NCBI GenBank assembly: GCA_022562895.1
Contig: JADFOK010000002.1
Coordinates: 48,261-112,260 of the forward strand
Source: Bacteroidota bacterium
GTDB lineage: Bacteria > Bacteroidota > Bacteroidia > Flavobacteriales > Flavobacteriaceae
Direction: 5' to 3'
DNA: 64,000 nucleotides
A program made the position numbers and the translations under genes. Under the pieces are notes generated by a model. It did not search any database. It was not told where the DNA came from and saw nothing but the letters and a program-made list of their open reading frames with translations. Positions 37,901 to 47,502 of the stretch are shown piece by piece; within the stretch, counting starts at the first letter, position 1; each line of letters starts with the position of its first letter.

Positions 37901-39343
37901 TTAAAAATTTGCGCTTCCAGGACTACGTGGGTAGGGTATAACATCTCTAATATTCCCCATTCCTGTTACAAATTGCACCAATCGTTCAAAGCCAAGTCCA
38001 AAACCGCTATGTATAGCCGTACCAAATTTTCTGAGTTCCAAATACCACCACAATTCCTTTTCGTCAATATCCATCTCTTTCATTTTTTGTTTTAAAACAT
38101 CATAACGTTCTTCACGTTGCGATCCTCCTACAATTTCACCAATGCCAGGAAAAAGAACATCCATAGCTCTAACGGTTTTGCCATCTTCATTTAAACGCAT
38201 GTAAAATGCTTTAATTGCAGCCGGATAATCAAATAAAATTACAGGGCTTTTAAAATGTTTTTCTACCAAAAATCGCTCGTGTTCACTTTGCAGATCGACA
38301 CCCCATTCTTTTATGATATATTTAAATTTTTTCTTTTGGTTTGGTTTTGAACGTTTAAGGATTTCAATAGCTTCAGTATAACTCACTCTTATAAATTTAT
38401 TGTCTATTATAAATTTAAGCTTATTACGTAAAGCCATATCACTTCGTAATGTTTCCGGTTTATTTTTTTCTTCTTGTAGCAATCTGTTTTCTAAGAACTC
38501 AAGATCGTCTTTACAGTTATCCAAAGCATAGTTTATTATATACTTTATAAAATCTTCAGCTAAATCCATATTTTGGTCCAGATCGTAAAAGGCAACTTCG
38601 GGTTCTATCATCCAAAATTCAGCTAGATGACGTGATGTATTAGAATTTTCGGCACGAAATGTTGGTCCAAAAGTATATATTTTACCCAATCCCAAAGCAA
38701 AGGTTTCACCTTCCAATTGCCCACTAACGGTAAGATTGGTTTCTTTTTCAAAAAAATCTTGTTTATAGTTAACATTTCCATTTTCATCCAGGGGAGGATT
38801 TATTGGATTTAAAGTAGATACTCTAAACAATTCTCCAGCACCTTCAGCATCACTTCCTGTAATAATTGGTGAATGCATATAATTAAAATCGTTTTTCTGA
38901 AAGTATTCATGTATGGCAAATGCCAATTTAGAACGCGTACGCATTACTGCACTAAAGGTTTTTGTACGAATACGTAAATGAGCCTGTTCACGTAATTTTT
39001 CAAAAGTATGGTGCTTTGGAGATAGGATAGTTAATTTCAAATCCTCGGGGTTTGCTTCCCCTAGAATTTCAATTTTCGAAACCTGAATTTCTACACTTTG
39101 TTCTTGCCCTTTGCTTTTTATTAATTGGCCGGTAACTTTTAAAGCAGCCCCCACCGATACTTTTTTTAAAATTGAATCTTCAAAATTTTCAAAATCAATA
39201 ACACATTGTAGGTTTTTAATAGTAGAACCATCGTTTAAAGCTATAAATCGGTTACTCCTAAAAGTCCGTACCCAACCACATATAGTCACTTCTTGTAAAG
39301 AGGGTTTACTACTTAGTAAATCTAAAACATTTTTTTGTTGCAT
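37901..39343 (-). CDS. asnS: Asparaginyl-tRNA synthetase
   Basis: Class II synthetase charging tRNA-Asn. It has an N-terminal OB-fold (VTICGWVRTFRSNRFIALND), class II motif 2 (FRAENSNTSRHLAEFWMIEPE region) and motif 3 (GFGLGFERLVQFVTGMGNIR with DVIPYPRSPG). No GAD insertion, and the motif-2 sequence is the AsnRS type, so it is not a second AspRS. 480 residues is normal. The start ATG is preceded by a loose TATCTTTA element. With asnS present, tRNA-Asn is charged directly. Confidence 0.96.
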   Translation of the reverse strand: MQQKNVLDLLSSKPSLQEVTICGWVRTFRSNRFIALNDGSTIKNLQCVIDFENFEDSILKKVSVGAALKVTGQLIKSKGQEQSVEIQVSKIEILGEANPEDLKLTILSPKHHTFEKLREQAHLRIRTKTFSAVMRTRSKLAFAIHEYFQKNDFNYMHSPIITGSDAEGAGELFRVSTLNPINPPLDENGNVNYKQDFFEKETNLTVSGQLEGETFALGLGKIYTFGPTFRAENSNTSRHLAEFWMIEPEVAFYDLDQNMDLAEDFIKYIINYALDNCKDDLEFLENRLLQEEKNKPETLRSDMALRNKLKFIIDNKFIRVSYTEAIEILKRSKPNQKKKFKYIIKEWGVDLQSEHERFLVEKHFKSPVILFDYPAAIKAFYMRLNEDGKTVRAMDVLFPGIGEIVGGSQREERYDVLKQKMKEMDIDEKELWWYLELRKFGTAIHSGFGLGFERLVQFVTGMGNIRDVIPYPRSPGSANF

Positions 39344-39406
39344 TATTATATTTTTTTGAAAGAGTAAAGATACTTTTTACTTATAAAATGACCTATTAGA
39401 TTTTTT

Positions 39407-39760
39407 TTAATTGGTGTTTGAATTATTGTCTAATTCTTTATCGGTAAATATTTTCAGTGGTGGTTTTTTAAGTGTTTTCTTATTAGCGATACTTCGTTCA
39501 AGAGATAATAAAAGCGAGGGTAATAACAGTAAATTAGCAAGCATGGCAAACAAAAGTGTTATAGATACTAAAACACCTAAAGCAACTGTACCACCAAAAC
39601 TAGAGATTGCAAATACAGAAAACCCAAAGAACAATACTATTGAAGTATAGAACATACTTATTCCGGTTTCTTTTAAGGTTGCGTAAACCGATTTTTTAAT
39701 TCGCCAATGGTTTGCCACTAATTCCTGCCTATATTTCGCTAAAAAATGTATTGTATCATC
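39407..39760 (-). pseudogene. C-terminal fragment of the MMPL/RND exporter, displaced by a frameshift
   Basis: This stretch continues the upstream MMPL gene in another frame. Read in the frame that follows the missing base, the sequence runs DDTIHFLAKYRQELVANHWR and on into the last two TM helices and a basic C-terminus. The only local start is an ATG at 39718 (MANHWRIKKSVYA), which is internal to the true protein and lacks any promoter. So I treat it as part of a broken gene and not as a separate protein. About 115 residues would be restored. Confidence 0.8.
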
Positions 39761-41772
39761 ACCGAAATACCAAAGGCGATACTAAATATCAATATGGTTG
39801 ATGGTTTTAGGGGGACATTCAAAAAACCCATTAGTCCGGCAGTAATTATTAATGGTAATAAATTGGGGATAAGTGATACCAAAATCATTTTTAAACTACG
39901 AAACATCCAAGCCATAAATATTGCAATGAGTAAAATGGCAATTGATAATGAAATAAAGAGATTGTTCATTAAGAATTTTGTTCCTTTCTGAAATACTAGT
40001 GCTCTTCCTGTTACTTTTACATTATATCGATCTGAAGGGAATATTTTATCGATCTTAGATTTCAGGTCTTCTTGAATTCGATCGAATCTATCGGTTTTAA
40101 TATCTTTCATAAAGATAGTGATACGAGCAAATTGCCCGGTACTATCTACATAATTATTAAGAAAAAGGGTGTTATTGACACTGCTTTTCGCATAGGATAA
40201 TAAAAATGTACGCTCCTGGCTATTAGGAAGTTGATAGTATTCAGGGTTATTATTATAATATGCTTGTTTGGAGTATTTAACTAGTTCCACTATTGAGATT
40301 GGTTTAGAAAATTCAGGTATTTCAGAAAAGAAATCCTGTAATTTGTCCATTCGTTTTAGGGTAGCAAGTTTCATTACCCCATTTTTACGTTTGGTGTCTA
40401 TAAGAATTTCCAATGGCATTATACCTTCGTATTCTTTTTCAAAAAACTTGAGATCACTAAAGAACTCTGTATTCTTAGGCATGTCTTCAATGATACTACC
40501 GGAAATTTGTATTTTGTTAATACCAATAATACTTAAACAAAGCAATAAAACAGATATTACATATATGGAAACACGATGTCCCTTTACCATCCGTTCCATC
40601 CAGTTTACAAGCCTACCAATCCATCTTTTGCTTAAGTGTTTTAAATGCTTGTATTTAGGACTAGGCATAAAACTGTAAATAATAGGAATGATAATCAAAC
40701 TCAATAAAAATATTACGATGATATTGATTGAGGCAACAACCCCAAACTCCTTCAGAAGTTTACTATTCGTTAAAATAAAAGCTGCAAAACCTGAAGCCGT
40801 TGTTACATTTGTCATAAGTGTAGCGTTCCCCACTTTAGTAATAACACGCTGTAAGGATTTGGCTTGATTTCCGTGAAGCTTTATTTCTTGCTGATATTTA
40901 TTGATTAAAAATATACAATTAGGAATTCCAATAACTATTATTAATGGTGGGATTAAGGCTGTTAATACTGTAATTTCATAATGTAAAAACCCTAAGATGC
41001 CAAATACCCACATTACACCTATTATTACGGTAATCAAGGATATAAGAGTAGCTCGAAACGACCTGAAGAAAAAGAAAAAGATCACAGAAGTTACCAATAA
41101 AGCAGCACCAATAAACATGCCAATTTCATCAATAATATTTTGAGAATTCAGAGTCCGTATATAAGGCATTCCCGATGTATATACTTTTATTCCAGTTTCA
41201 TTTTCAAAATCATTAATAAGAGGCATTAAATCGTTAATTATAAAATCTCTTCGGGCTGGAGTATTTACTAAATCTTTTTTAAGATACACCGCTGTACGGA
41301 TTGATTTCTTACTTGGACTGTAAACCAATCCTTCATAAAATGGAAGTTTATTAAAAAGTTCGTACTGGTATTTATCTAGTTTTTCTTTAGTAAAAACAGA
41401 ATCCTGTATAAATGGAACCAATCGAAAAGCTGTGGTATCTTTTCTTTTTTCTAATTTCTGAAGATTTCCAATAGAGAGTGTAAATTCTACTTCATTAAAA
41501 TCATTTATTTTTTCTGAAATGAGATTCCAAGCTATAAAATTTGAAGGTGTAAAAACTGAAGAATCCTTTATTCCCAGAATAATGAGATTACCTTCTTCTC
41601 CAAATTTATCTAAAAAAGCATTATACTCTAAATTTACTTCGTGTTCATCTGGCAGTAAATTGGCTTCAGTATAGGTAAATCGCATATGTTTCCATTGCAT
41701 AGCCATAATTACCGTAATTGCTACAATTACAATAAGTAAAAAAATGCGGTTTCGTAAAATAAAACGAGCCAC
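39739..41772 (-). CDS. MMPL/RND-superfamily exporter, truncated by a frameshift
   Basis: Inner-membrane lipid/hydrophobe transporter of the Patched-like (SSD) RND branch, about 786 residues when intact and 677 as read. It begins at GTG 41772 with TM1 (residues 7-25), a periplasmic domain, TM2-6 (LTALIPPLIIVIGIPNCIFLINKYQ), a second periplasmic domain and TM8-10. The frame ends wrongly as FGISVMIQYIF, where family members have GISVDDTIHF: one G is missing near 39760. It is the first of two adjacent genes carrying lesions (the other is the DUF5686 gene upstream on this strand). If the lesion is a sequencing error, the protein is full length. Confidence 0.85.
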   Translation of the reverse strand: MARFILRNRIFLLIVIVAITVIMAMQWKHMRFTYTEANLLPDEHEVNLEYNAFLDKFGEEGNLIILGIKDSSVFTPSNFIAWNLISEKINDFNEVEFTLSIGNLQKLEKRKDTTAFRLVPFIQDSVFTKEKLDKYQYELFNKLPFYEGLVYSPSKKSIRTAVYLKKDLVNTPARRDFIINDLMPLINDFENETGIKVYTSGMPYIRTLNSQNIIDEIGMFIGAALLVTSVIFFFFFRSFRATLISLITVIIGVMWVFGILGFLHYEITVLTALIPPLIIVIGIPNCIFLINKYQQEIKLHGNQAKSLQRVITKVGNATLMTNVTTASGFAAFILTNSKLLKEFGVVASINIIVIFLLSLIIIPIIYSFMPSPKYKHLKHLSKRWIGRLVNWMERMVKGHRVSIYVISVLLLCLSIIGINKIQISGSIIEDMPKNTEFFSDLKFFEKEYEGIMPLEILIDTKRKNGVMKLATLKRMDKLQDFFSEIPEFSKPISIVELVKYSKQAYYNNNPEYYQLPNSQERTFLLSYAKSSVNNTLFLNNYVDSTGQFARITIFMKDIKTDRFDRIQEDLKSKIDKIFPSDRYNVKVTGRALVFQKGTKFLMNNLFISLSIAILLIAIFMAWMFRSLKMILVSLIPNLLPLIITAGLMGFLNVPLKPSTILIFSIAFGISVMIQYIF

Positions 41773-41873
41773 AGCACTACCAAAATCCTATGCTAAAAAG
41801 TTTGTTCAAGAAAAGCGATCTTATATAAGGGCCAAAGGTATTAAAATCCCTATTTAGAAGGGAATCTTAGCGC

Positions 41874-42794
41874 TTATAATTTTAAATAAAAAGTAAATTT
41901 AAAGGAAATATTATCTTCAAAATCGGGAAGATTGTAAAAACCATAACGGTAAGCAAAACTCAAACCAAAACCAAAGAGTATTTTATTTATTTCGATTCCT
42001 GATTCTGAATAAAATTGATCTAATGTACTAAAATTTACTCCTAGATGATTCTCTTTATTTATCATATCTCCTAATGCGTGTCGAGTGATAAAAACCAATT
42101 CAGGCTGCATGGTTTTAGTAATATTAAAACGACGTAAACTATGTTTTAAATGAAAAGTGATTAACCTATCTGAATAAAATTCACCAAAATACATGGTTTC
42201 AAAACTATACCTCCCTGCTACCGAAAATCGTTGAAGGATTTCATCTTTAGTAGGGCTATTTGGTGAAGCATGAAATAAATGAGTTAGGGGCACATCACCA
42301 AGAGCTAATGATCCATTAAGAATAATATTAGTAGATGAGAGGTCTTTTCTTTTAAGAAAATATTTCAGTTTTAATCCAAACTTTGTGTAATTAAAATCAC
42401 TTTTTGATATTCCTTTTATTCCTTGTGTAATTTGAAAACTAATATTTGGTAAACCGTCATAATATTCTATAACACCCTTATTTGTGGTAAAGCTATTTGT
42501 TTTGAGAATTATACGTATTGAGGCCGATGCTTCAACTAATTTATAATTATTAAAAACATTCTCCATATTTAAATATTGGTAATCAATGATTTGGTTAATA
42601 TTACTATGAGATATTCGAGTTTCTGAAATTATCTTAGAAGAAAATTGATGTTGAATATTGATTTGCCAGTTACGGTGTTTGTAAAACTGTTTTATATTGA
42701 GTAAACGTGGTTCAAAAACCGTGTAAAGAAGTTTATCTGTAAGGTATAGATAACTTCCAATTTCTTGAATATCACTTGTGTAATAAACATTGAG
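41874..42794 (-). pseudogene. DUF5686 beta-barrel, part after the in-frame stop
   Basis: Reads on in the same frame after the TGA at 42795-42797, giving LNVYYTSDIQEIGSYLYLTD and then the C-terminal barrel with the family landmarks GDVPLTHLFHASP, GRYSFETMYFGEFYSD, and the end FSESGIEI-like FYSESGIEINKILFGFG plus FKFTFYLKL. An ATG at 42566 gives the longest usable frame (230 residues) but lacks about a quarter of the barrel and any signal peptide. It is therefore a fragment of the gene described in the next entry and unlikely to be functional alone. Confidence 0.82.
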
Positions 42795-43151
42795 TCAGGT
42801 ATTTGTTTTTTTATTTAGTCTGGCACTTCCTCCAATACTATACTTGCTTTTTTTATCTTTAAAACCACGAGCATAATATCCACCTAATTTGTATTTTTTA
42901 AAAAGCCTTTCGTTAGTAACACCTCCAAATCCTAATCTAAATCCTTCATAATTATTATACTTAATTAAATACCTTAAATTGACATCAAAAAATGCAATCG
43001 GATAATAACCTGTATGAAATGGACTTTGATTTTCTTTAATTATGGGCGATAAAGTGTCTTGCTTCTTTTCAGGAGTTATTTTTTGAGCAAAAGTTGAAAA
43101 AACTAAAGAAAAAGTGAAGATTATTATTAGGTTACGTTTTCCCAAACTCAA
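42795..43151 (-). pseudogene. DUF5686 beta-barrel, N-terminal part cut by TGA
   Basis: Outer-membrane barrel protein beginning with a signal peptide (ending FAQ), then PIAFFDVNLRYLIKYNNYEG typical of DUF5686 C-terminal barrels. It stops at TGA 42795-42797 where the family has Trp (N-T-W-L/I-N), so TGG to TGA is likely. The usual start codon is also missing: the frame opens at TTG 43151, with an in-frame TAA 12 nt upstream. Full-length DUF5686 proteins carry a regulatory-like domain and a long spacer before the barrel; here the barrel follows the signal peptide directly. The gene sits between frr and the frameshifted MMPL gene. Confidence 0.8.
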
Positions 43152-43223
43152 TAGTAATATTAAAAGAGTAAAAATAAAGCTGCAATAGCCGCCTAAATGA
43201 TTTTTTAATTAATTTAAAGGTTC

Positions 43224-43778
43224 TTACACGGTCATGATCTCTTTTTCCTTATGTCTTAATATTTTATCAATTTTATTAATGTGATTATCTGTCAATTGCT
43301 GGATATCGATTTCAATATTCTTTTTTAAATCTTCAGAAATATCTAAATTTTTCACTTCATTATTAGCTAGTTTACGATCATTTCGAACTCCAACTTTAGT
43401 TTCATCAGCTTCAGTTTTTGCTTGTTTTGCAAGTTCTGTTCTGCGTTCCTCGGTTAAAGGTGGCACATTAATTATTATACTTTCACCATTGTTAATGGGA
43501 TTAAAACCTAAATTAGCTGCATGAATTCCTTTTTCAATCTCTGGAATTAAGGATTTTTCCCAGGGTTGAATAGAAATGGTCATTCCATCTGGTGTAGAAA
43601 CGTTTGAAACTTGATTAAGAGGTGTAAGAGTTCCATAGTAATCTACCATAACATCACTTATCATTGAGGGAGAAGCCTTCCCAGCTCTAATGGTTATTAA
43701 TTTTTTTTCTAGATGTTTAATGGCATTATCCATGGACTCCACAGCACTATCTAAAATGAATTTTATTTCTTCTTTCAT
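43224..43778 (-). CDS. frr: Ribosome recycling factor
   Basis: Splits post-termination ribosomes together with EF-G. Conserved RRF features are present: LITIRAGKASPSMISDV, YYGTLTPLNQVSNVSTPD, and IQPWEKS, with the C-terminal long helix (TDNHINKIDKILRHKEKEIM). 184 residues is normal. It follows pyrH in the conserved order tsf-pyrH-frr on the minus strand, with an 80-bp gap. Confidence 0.97.
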   Translation of the reverse strand: MKEEIKFILDSAVESMDNAIKHLEKKLITIRAGKASPSMISDVMVDYYGTLTPLNQVSNVSTPDGMTISIQPWEKSLIPEIEKGIHAANLGFNPINNGESIIINVPPLTEERRTELAKQAKTEADETKVGVRNDRKLANNEVKNLDISEDLKKNIEIDIQQLTDNHINKIDKILRHKEKEIMTV

Positions 43779-43858
43779 TTTATTTCTTTTAAATTTTTAT
43801 ACACATAATCAAAACATTTAGTCAGTATGAAACACTAACAAAGTATATTTGCAGACAA

Positions 43859-44566
43859 TTACATATTTACTTTTGTCCCAATTCTTTCTCCAGATACAAC
43901 TTTTAATAGATTCCCTTTAGTATTAATGTCAAATACAATAATTGGTAATTCATTTTCCTGACTTAAGGTAAAAGCTGTTGTATCCATAACTTTAATTCCT
44001 TTTCTAATCACTTCTTCAAAACTAATAAAATCAAATTTTGTTGCTTTGGAATCTTTTTCAGGATCATTAGTGTAAATACCATCTACACGAGTTCCTTTTA
44101 GAATAACATCGGCTCCAATTTCTATAGCGCGTAATACTGCGGCAGAATCTGTTGTGAAGTATGGATTTCCTGTTCCACCCCCAAAAATAACCACACGTCC
44201 TTTCTCCAAATGTCTGATTGCTCTTCGGCGAATAAAAGGTTCGGCTACTTCATTAATTTTTATGGCACTTTGTAATCGTGTGGGTACATTTTCTTCTTCT
44301 AATGCACTTTGTAAAGCTAAACCATTAATTACAGTTGCCAACATTCCCATATTGTCTGCCTGGACACGATCCATTCCCCGGCTGGCACCTGCCAATCCTC
44401 TAAAAATATTACCACCCCCAATAACAATAGCAACTTCTACTTTCTTCTCTATAATTTCTTTTATTTCTAGAGCATATTCAACAAGACGTTCTGGGTCTAT
44501 ACCATATTGACGATTGCCCATTAGAGCTTCTCCAGATAGTTTTAATAGTATTCTTTTGTATTGCAT
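43859..44566 (-). CDS. pyrH: UMP kinase
   Basis: Phosphorylates UMP to UDP in pyrimidine synthesis; bacterial hexameric enzyme of the amino-acid-kinase fold. It shows the N-terminal [26 protein letters not shown], the [20 protein letters not shown] core, and [20 protein letters not shown]. 235 residues fits. The gene sits downstream of tsf and before frr, the common bacterial order. A terminator-like hairpin separates it from tsf, so it may have its own promoter. Confidence 0.97.
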   Translation of the reverse strand: MQYKRILLKLSGEALMGNRQYGIDPERLVEYALEIKEIIEKKVEVAIVIGGGNIFRGLAGASRGMDRVQADNMGMLATVINGLALQSALEEENVPTRLQSAIKINEVAEPFIRRRAIRHLEKGRVVIFGGGTGNPYFTTDSAAVLRAIEIGADVILKGTRVDGIYTNDPEKDSKATKFDFISFEEVIRKGIKVMDTTAFTLSQENELPIIVFDINTKGNLLKVVSGERIGTKVNM

Positions 44567-44624
44567 AGTATTAGTTTACCTGAACAAAAATAAAGAAAAT
44601 TATTTAGGCAAGTATTAAAACAAA

Positions 44625-44657
44625 AAAACCACCCTCAATTTTTATTGGGACGGTTTT
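44625..44657 (-). terminator. Terminator-like hairpin after tsf
   Basis: Arms AAAACC(A)CCC... / ...GGGACGGTTTT form an imperfect stem around a T-rich loop in the tsf-pyrH gap, with a T tract on the minus strand. Confidence 0.7.
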
Positions 44658-44681
44658 AAATGTAATTAATTATATATGAGT

Positions 44682-45503
44682 TTATCTTAAAGCTACTCTT
44701 TCAAAAGAAACGACTTTAACATCTCCAATAGTCTTTACATATTGTGCAACGCTTTGTTTACTGTCTTTAATAAAAGTTTGATTTACTAAAGTGTTGTCCT
44801 TAAAAAAACGTTTTATTTTTCCCTGGACAATTTTGTCTAACATAGCTTCTGGTTTACCCTCCTGACGTAATTGATCCTTTACAATTTCAATTTCTTTATC
44901 AATTACAGATTGATCTACACCATCTTCATTAAGGGCAATAGGATTCATAGCTGCTGCTTGCATTGAAACATCTTTTGCCACCTGTGCTGCACCCTCAGCT
45001 TTTTCAGAAAGTCCAGTAATAACAGCTATTTTATTACCAGCGTGAATGTAAGAACCAACAAAGGAAGCATCCAATGATCTGTATGCACCAATTTCAATTT
45101 TTTCACCAATCACTCCTATTTGTTCTATTATTTTTTCTTGAACACTAATTCCATTAAAATCCGAATTTAAGAATTCTTCTTTAGTAGAAGTAGATAATGC
45201 TAATTCTGCAAATTCGTGTGCTAAGTTTATAAAGGCTTCGTTTTTAGCGACGAAATCTGTCTCACAGTTTAGCGAAACAATTACTCCTTTTGTAGCTTCA
45301 CCATTAACTTTTGCGATTACTGCACCTTCATTAGATTCTCTATCAGATCTTCTAGCTGCAATTTTCTGGCCTTGTTTACGAAGAAATTCAATTGCCTTAT
45401 CAAAATCACCATCGGCTTCAACTAATGCATTTTTACAATCCATCATGCCGGCACCGGTAAATTTTCTAAGCTCATTTACTTCTGCGGCTGTTATTTTAGT
45501 CAT
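44682..45503 (-). CDS. tsf: Elongation factor Ts
   Basis: Guanine-nucleotide exchange factor for EF-Tu. It starts with the UBA-like domain (ITAAEVNELRKFTGAGMMDC then NALVEADGDFDKAIEFLR) and carries the ALNCETDFVAKN-type EF-Tu contact (SLNCETDFVAKNEAF). 273 residues is usual for a bacterial EF-Ts. It is coupled to rpsB (42 bp) as in most bacteria. Confidence 0.97.
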   Translation of the reverse strand: MTKITAAEVNELRKFTGAGMMDCKNALVEADGDFDKAIEFLRKQGQKIAARRSDRESNEGAVIAKVNGEATKGVIVSLNCETDFVAKNEAFINLAHEFAELALSTSTKEEFLNSDFNGISVQEKIIEQIGVIGEKIEIGAYRSLDASFVGSYIHAGNKIAVITGLSEKAEGAAQVAKDVSMQAAAMNPIALNEDGVDQSVIDKEIEIVKDQLRQEGKPEAMLDKIVQGKIKRFFKDNTLVNQTFIKDSKQSVAQYVKTIGDVKVVSFERVALR

Positions 45504-45545
45504 CCTTGTTGTTTATTAATTTATGTGTTTATAAAAAGGTTTAAT

Positions 45546-46391
45546 TTATTCTTCTTCACTAATTGCCTTTTTATCTTCAATCTTTGAAGATGATGCTATT
45601 GCTTCAACAGCTACAATTCTTTTACGAGTAGCTTTTTTTTCTGGAACAACTTGTTCTTCTTTTTCAACCTTCTCTGTACTTTCATTATTTTCTTTATCAT
45701 TTTTTCTTTCTGAAAGCCCTTCGACCACAGCATTAGAAATACTAGTCATTATTTTATTTATAGATTTTGAAGCGTCATCATTAGAAGGAATAACATAGTC
45801 TATTACATTTGGGTCACTGTTTGTATCAACCATTGCAAAGATTGGAATTTTTAATTTTAGAGCTTCTTTTACAGCAATGTGCTCTCGTAAAGTATCTACT
45901 ATAAATAATGCAGCCGGTAGACGGTTCATATCAGAAATTGAACCTAAATTCTTTTCTAATTTTGTACGTAATCGATCTATTTGTAATCGCTCTTTTTTAG
46001 ATAGAGTTAAGAATGTACCATCTTGCTTCATACGATCGATAAACGACATTTTTTTAACCGCTTTTCTGATGGTCACGAAGTTGGTAAGCATTCCTCCAGG
46101 CCATCGTTCAGTAATATAAGGCATATTAGCAGCTCCTGCTTTTTCAGCAACAATGTCTTTTGCTTGTTTTTTAGTTGCGACGAAAAGAATTTTTCTCCCA
46201 CTGCTCGCTATTTTTTTAAGGGCTTTACATGCCTCATCTAGCTTTGCAACAGTTTTGTAAAGGTTGATTATATGAATTCCATTACGCTCCATGTAAATGT
46301 AGGGAGCCATATTGGGATTCCATTTTCTTGTGAGGTGACCAAAGTGTACACCTGCGTCTAGTAACTCTTTGACTTCTAATTTGTTTGCCAT
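45546..46391 (-). CDS. rpsB: 30S ribosomal protein S2
   Basis: Small-subunit ribosomal protein. The S2 core is typical (LLDAGVHFGHLTRKWNPNM, YITERWPGGMLTNFVTI, IPIFAMVDTNSDPNVIDYVIP). After residue ~228 a charged Lys/Glu tail (to 281) extends it, a common flavobacterial feature with no assigned role. It heads rpsB-tsf and has a 210-bp leader with several inverted repeats, which could mediate autoregulation by S2; that is inference. Confidence 0.96.
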   Translation of the reverse strand: MANKLEVKELLDAGVHFGHLTRKWNPNMAPYIYMERNGIHIINLYKTVAKLDEACKALKKIASSGRKILFVATKKQAKDIVAEKAGAANMPYITERWPGGMLTNFVTIRKAVKKMSFIDRMKQDGTFLTLSKKERLQIDRLRTKLEKNLGSISDMNRLPAALFIVDTLREHIAVKEALKLKIPIFAMVDTNSDPNVIDYVIPSNDDASKSINKIMTSISNAVVEGLSERKNDKENNESTEKVEKEEQVVPEKKATRKRIVAVEAIASSSKIEDKKAISEEE

Positions 46392-46601
46392 TTTTGTAAT
46401 AGTTTACTTTCCTGTATTTATAGATAGCAACCTGTCTGCCAAAGGCGGATTATGGTTTAGATGCTAAACTAACCCCTCCACCTGGGGTGGAAGATAACAG
46501 CGTTATTAAAAAATTGTTGCCGAATTATAATTCGACGGATATATAAGAACTTATAATTAAATTTTTAGATGCTTTCTTTGGATACCGATTCAAGATTGGC
46601 A
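46392..46601 (-). promoter_or_regulatory. rpsB-tsf leader with four inverted repeats
   Basis: No gene is seen here. Inverted repeats lie at 46435-46449 (TCTGCC/GGCGGA), 46455-46469 (GTTTAG/CTAAAC), 46478-46490 (CCACC/GGTGG) and 46521-46534 (CGAATTATAATTCG). In transcription order they could form successive hairpins in the rpsB mRNA leader. The first is also similar to GC-rich intergenic repeats of Flavobacteriia. Function is unproven. Confidence 0.4.
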
Positions 46602-46988
46602 TTAACGTTTTGAGAATTGGAATTTTTTACGTGCTTTCTTTTGTCCAAACTTCTTTCGCTCTACCATTCTAGGATCTCTCGTTAATAACCCTTCAGGTTT
46701 TAAAACCAATCTGTGTTCTTCATTAACCTCGCACATAGCACGAGATATTGCCAATCGAATTGCCTCTGCCTGTCCTGTAACACCCCCTCCAAAAACATTT
46801 ACAGTAATATCAAAACTTTTTTCATTATTGGTTAATACAAGAGGTTGTTTTACTTTATATTGTAAAGTACCTGTAGTGAAATAATTTTCCATTTCCCGTT
46901 TGTTAATGGTAATTTTTCCTTTACCCTTTGAAACATAGATACGTGCAACGGCGTTTTTTCTTCTTCCAATTTTGTGAATTACTTCCAT
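46602..46988 (-). CDS. rpsI: 30S ribosomal protein S9
   Basis: Small-subunit ribosomal protein whose basic C-terminal tail reaches the P site. Typical start MEVIHKIGRRKNAVARIYVS and the conserved C-terminus ending KKARKKFQFSKR. 128 residues. It shares one base with the rplM stop (TAATG), the usual rplM-rpsI operon with translational coupling. Confidence 0.97.
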   Translation of the reverse strand: MEVIHKIGRRKNAVARIYVSKGKGKITINKREMENYFTTGTLQYKVKQPLVLTNNEKSFDITVNVFGGGVTGQAEAIRLAISRAMCEVNEEHRLVLKPEGLLTRDPRMVERKKFGQKKARKKFQFSKR

Positions 46989-47443
46989 TACTTAATATCT
47001 TTAAGATTTATGATTCTAGGTTTTTGTGCTTCCTGTTCGTGGACAGTTCCTACATACACTTTTAAATTTCTGAATAAGACAGCCCCTAATTTATTTTTAG
47101 GTAACATTCCTTTTACAGCTTTTTCAACGAGTTTTGTAGGGTCTTTATCAAACAATTCTCTAGCTGTCAAACTTCTTTGTCCGCCGGGATATCCTGTATA
47201 ACGGATATATACTTTTGCTTCCCATTTCTTTCCTGATAAGGTGATTTTTTCAGCATTTGTAATTACTACATTATCACCACAATCAACATGTGGGGTAAAA
47301 TTAGGTTTGTGCTTACCACGTAACAATATTGCAACTTTACTGGCAAGACGGCCTAAAGTTTGCCCATCAGCATCTATAAGCAACCATTCTTTGTTAACGG
47401 TTGATTTATTAGCAGAAACGGTTTTATAACTTAATGTGTCCAA
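46988..47443 (-). CDS. rplM: 50S ribosomal protein L13
   Basis: Large-subunit ribosomal protein, 151 residues. Core motifs: WLLIDADGQTLGRLASKVA, LRGKHKPNFTPHVDCGDNVV and HVTGYPGG-type IRYTGYPGGQR. The family N-terminus MDTLSYKTVSANK starts here at a TTG codon (47443); no in-frame ATG lies upstream or near, so L13 probably starts at TTG. Promoter -7 element about 50 bp upstream. First gene of rplM-rpsI. Confidence 0.96.
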   Translation of the reverse strand: MDTLSYKTVSANKSTVNKEWLLIDADGQTLGRLASKVAILLRGKHKPNFTPHVDCGDNVVITNAEKITLSGKKWEAKVYIRYTGYPGGQRSLTARELFDKDPTKLVEKAVKGMLPKNKLGAVLFRNLKVYVGTVHEQEAQKPRIINLKDIK

Positions 47444-47494
47444 ACTAATTTATTTAACTATTAAACATTCCCTGATATAGGTAAAATCGGGGTG

Positions 47495-47502
47495 CAAATG
47501 TA
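47495..47502 (-). promoter_or_regulatory. -7 promoter element of rplM-rpsI
   Basis: TACATTTG followed by CACC on the minus strand matches TAnnTTTG exactly, 51 bp upstream of the rplM TTG start. The -33 position reads TTT. Confidence 0.5.

Noticed and set aside
39407..39718. Separate 103-residue membrane protein
   Set aside because: It is the out-of-frame C-terminus of the MMPL gene; one missing base explains both halves.
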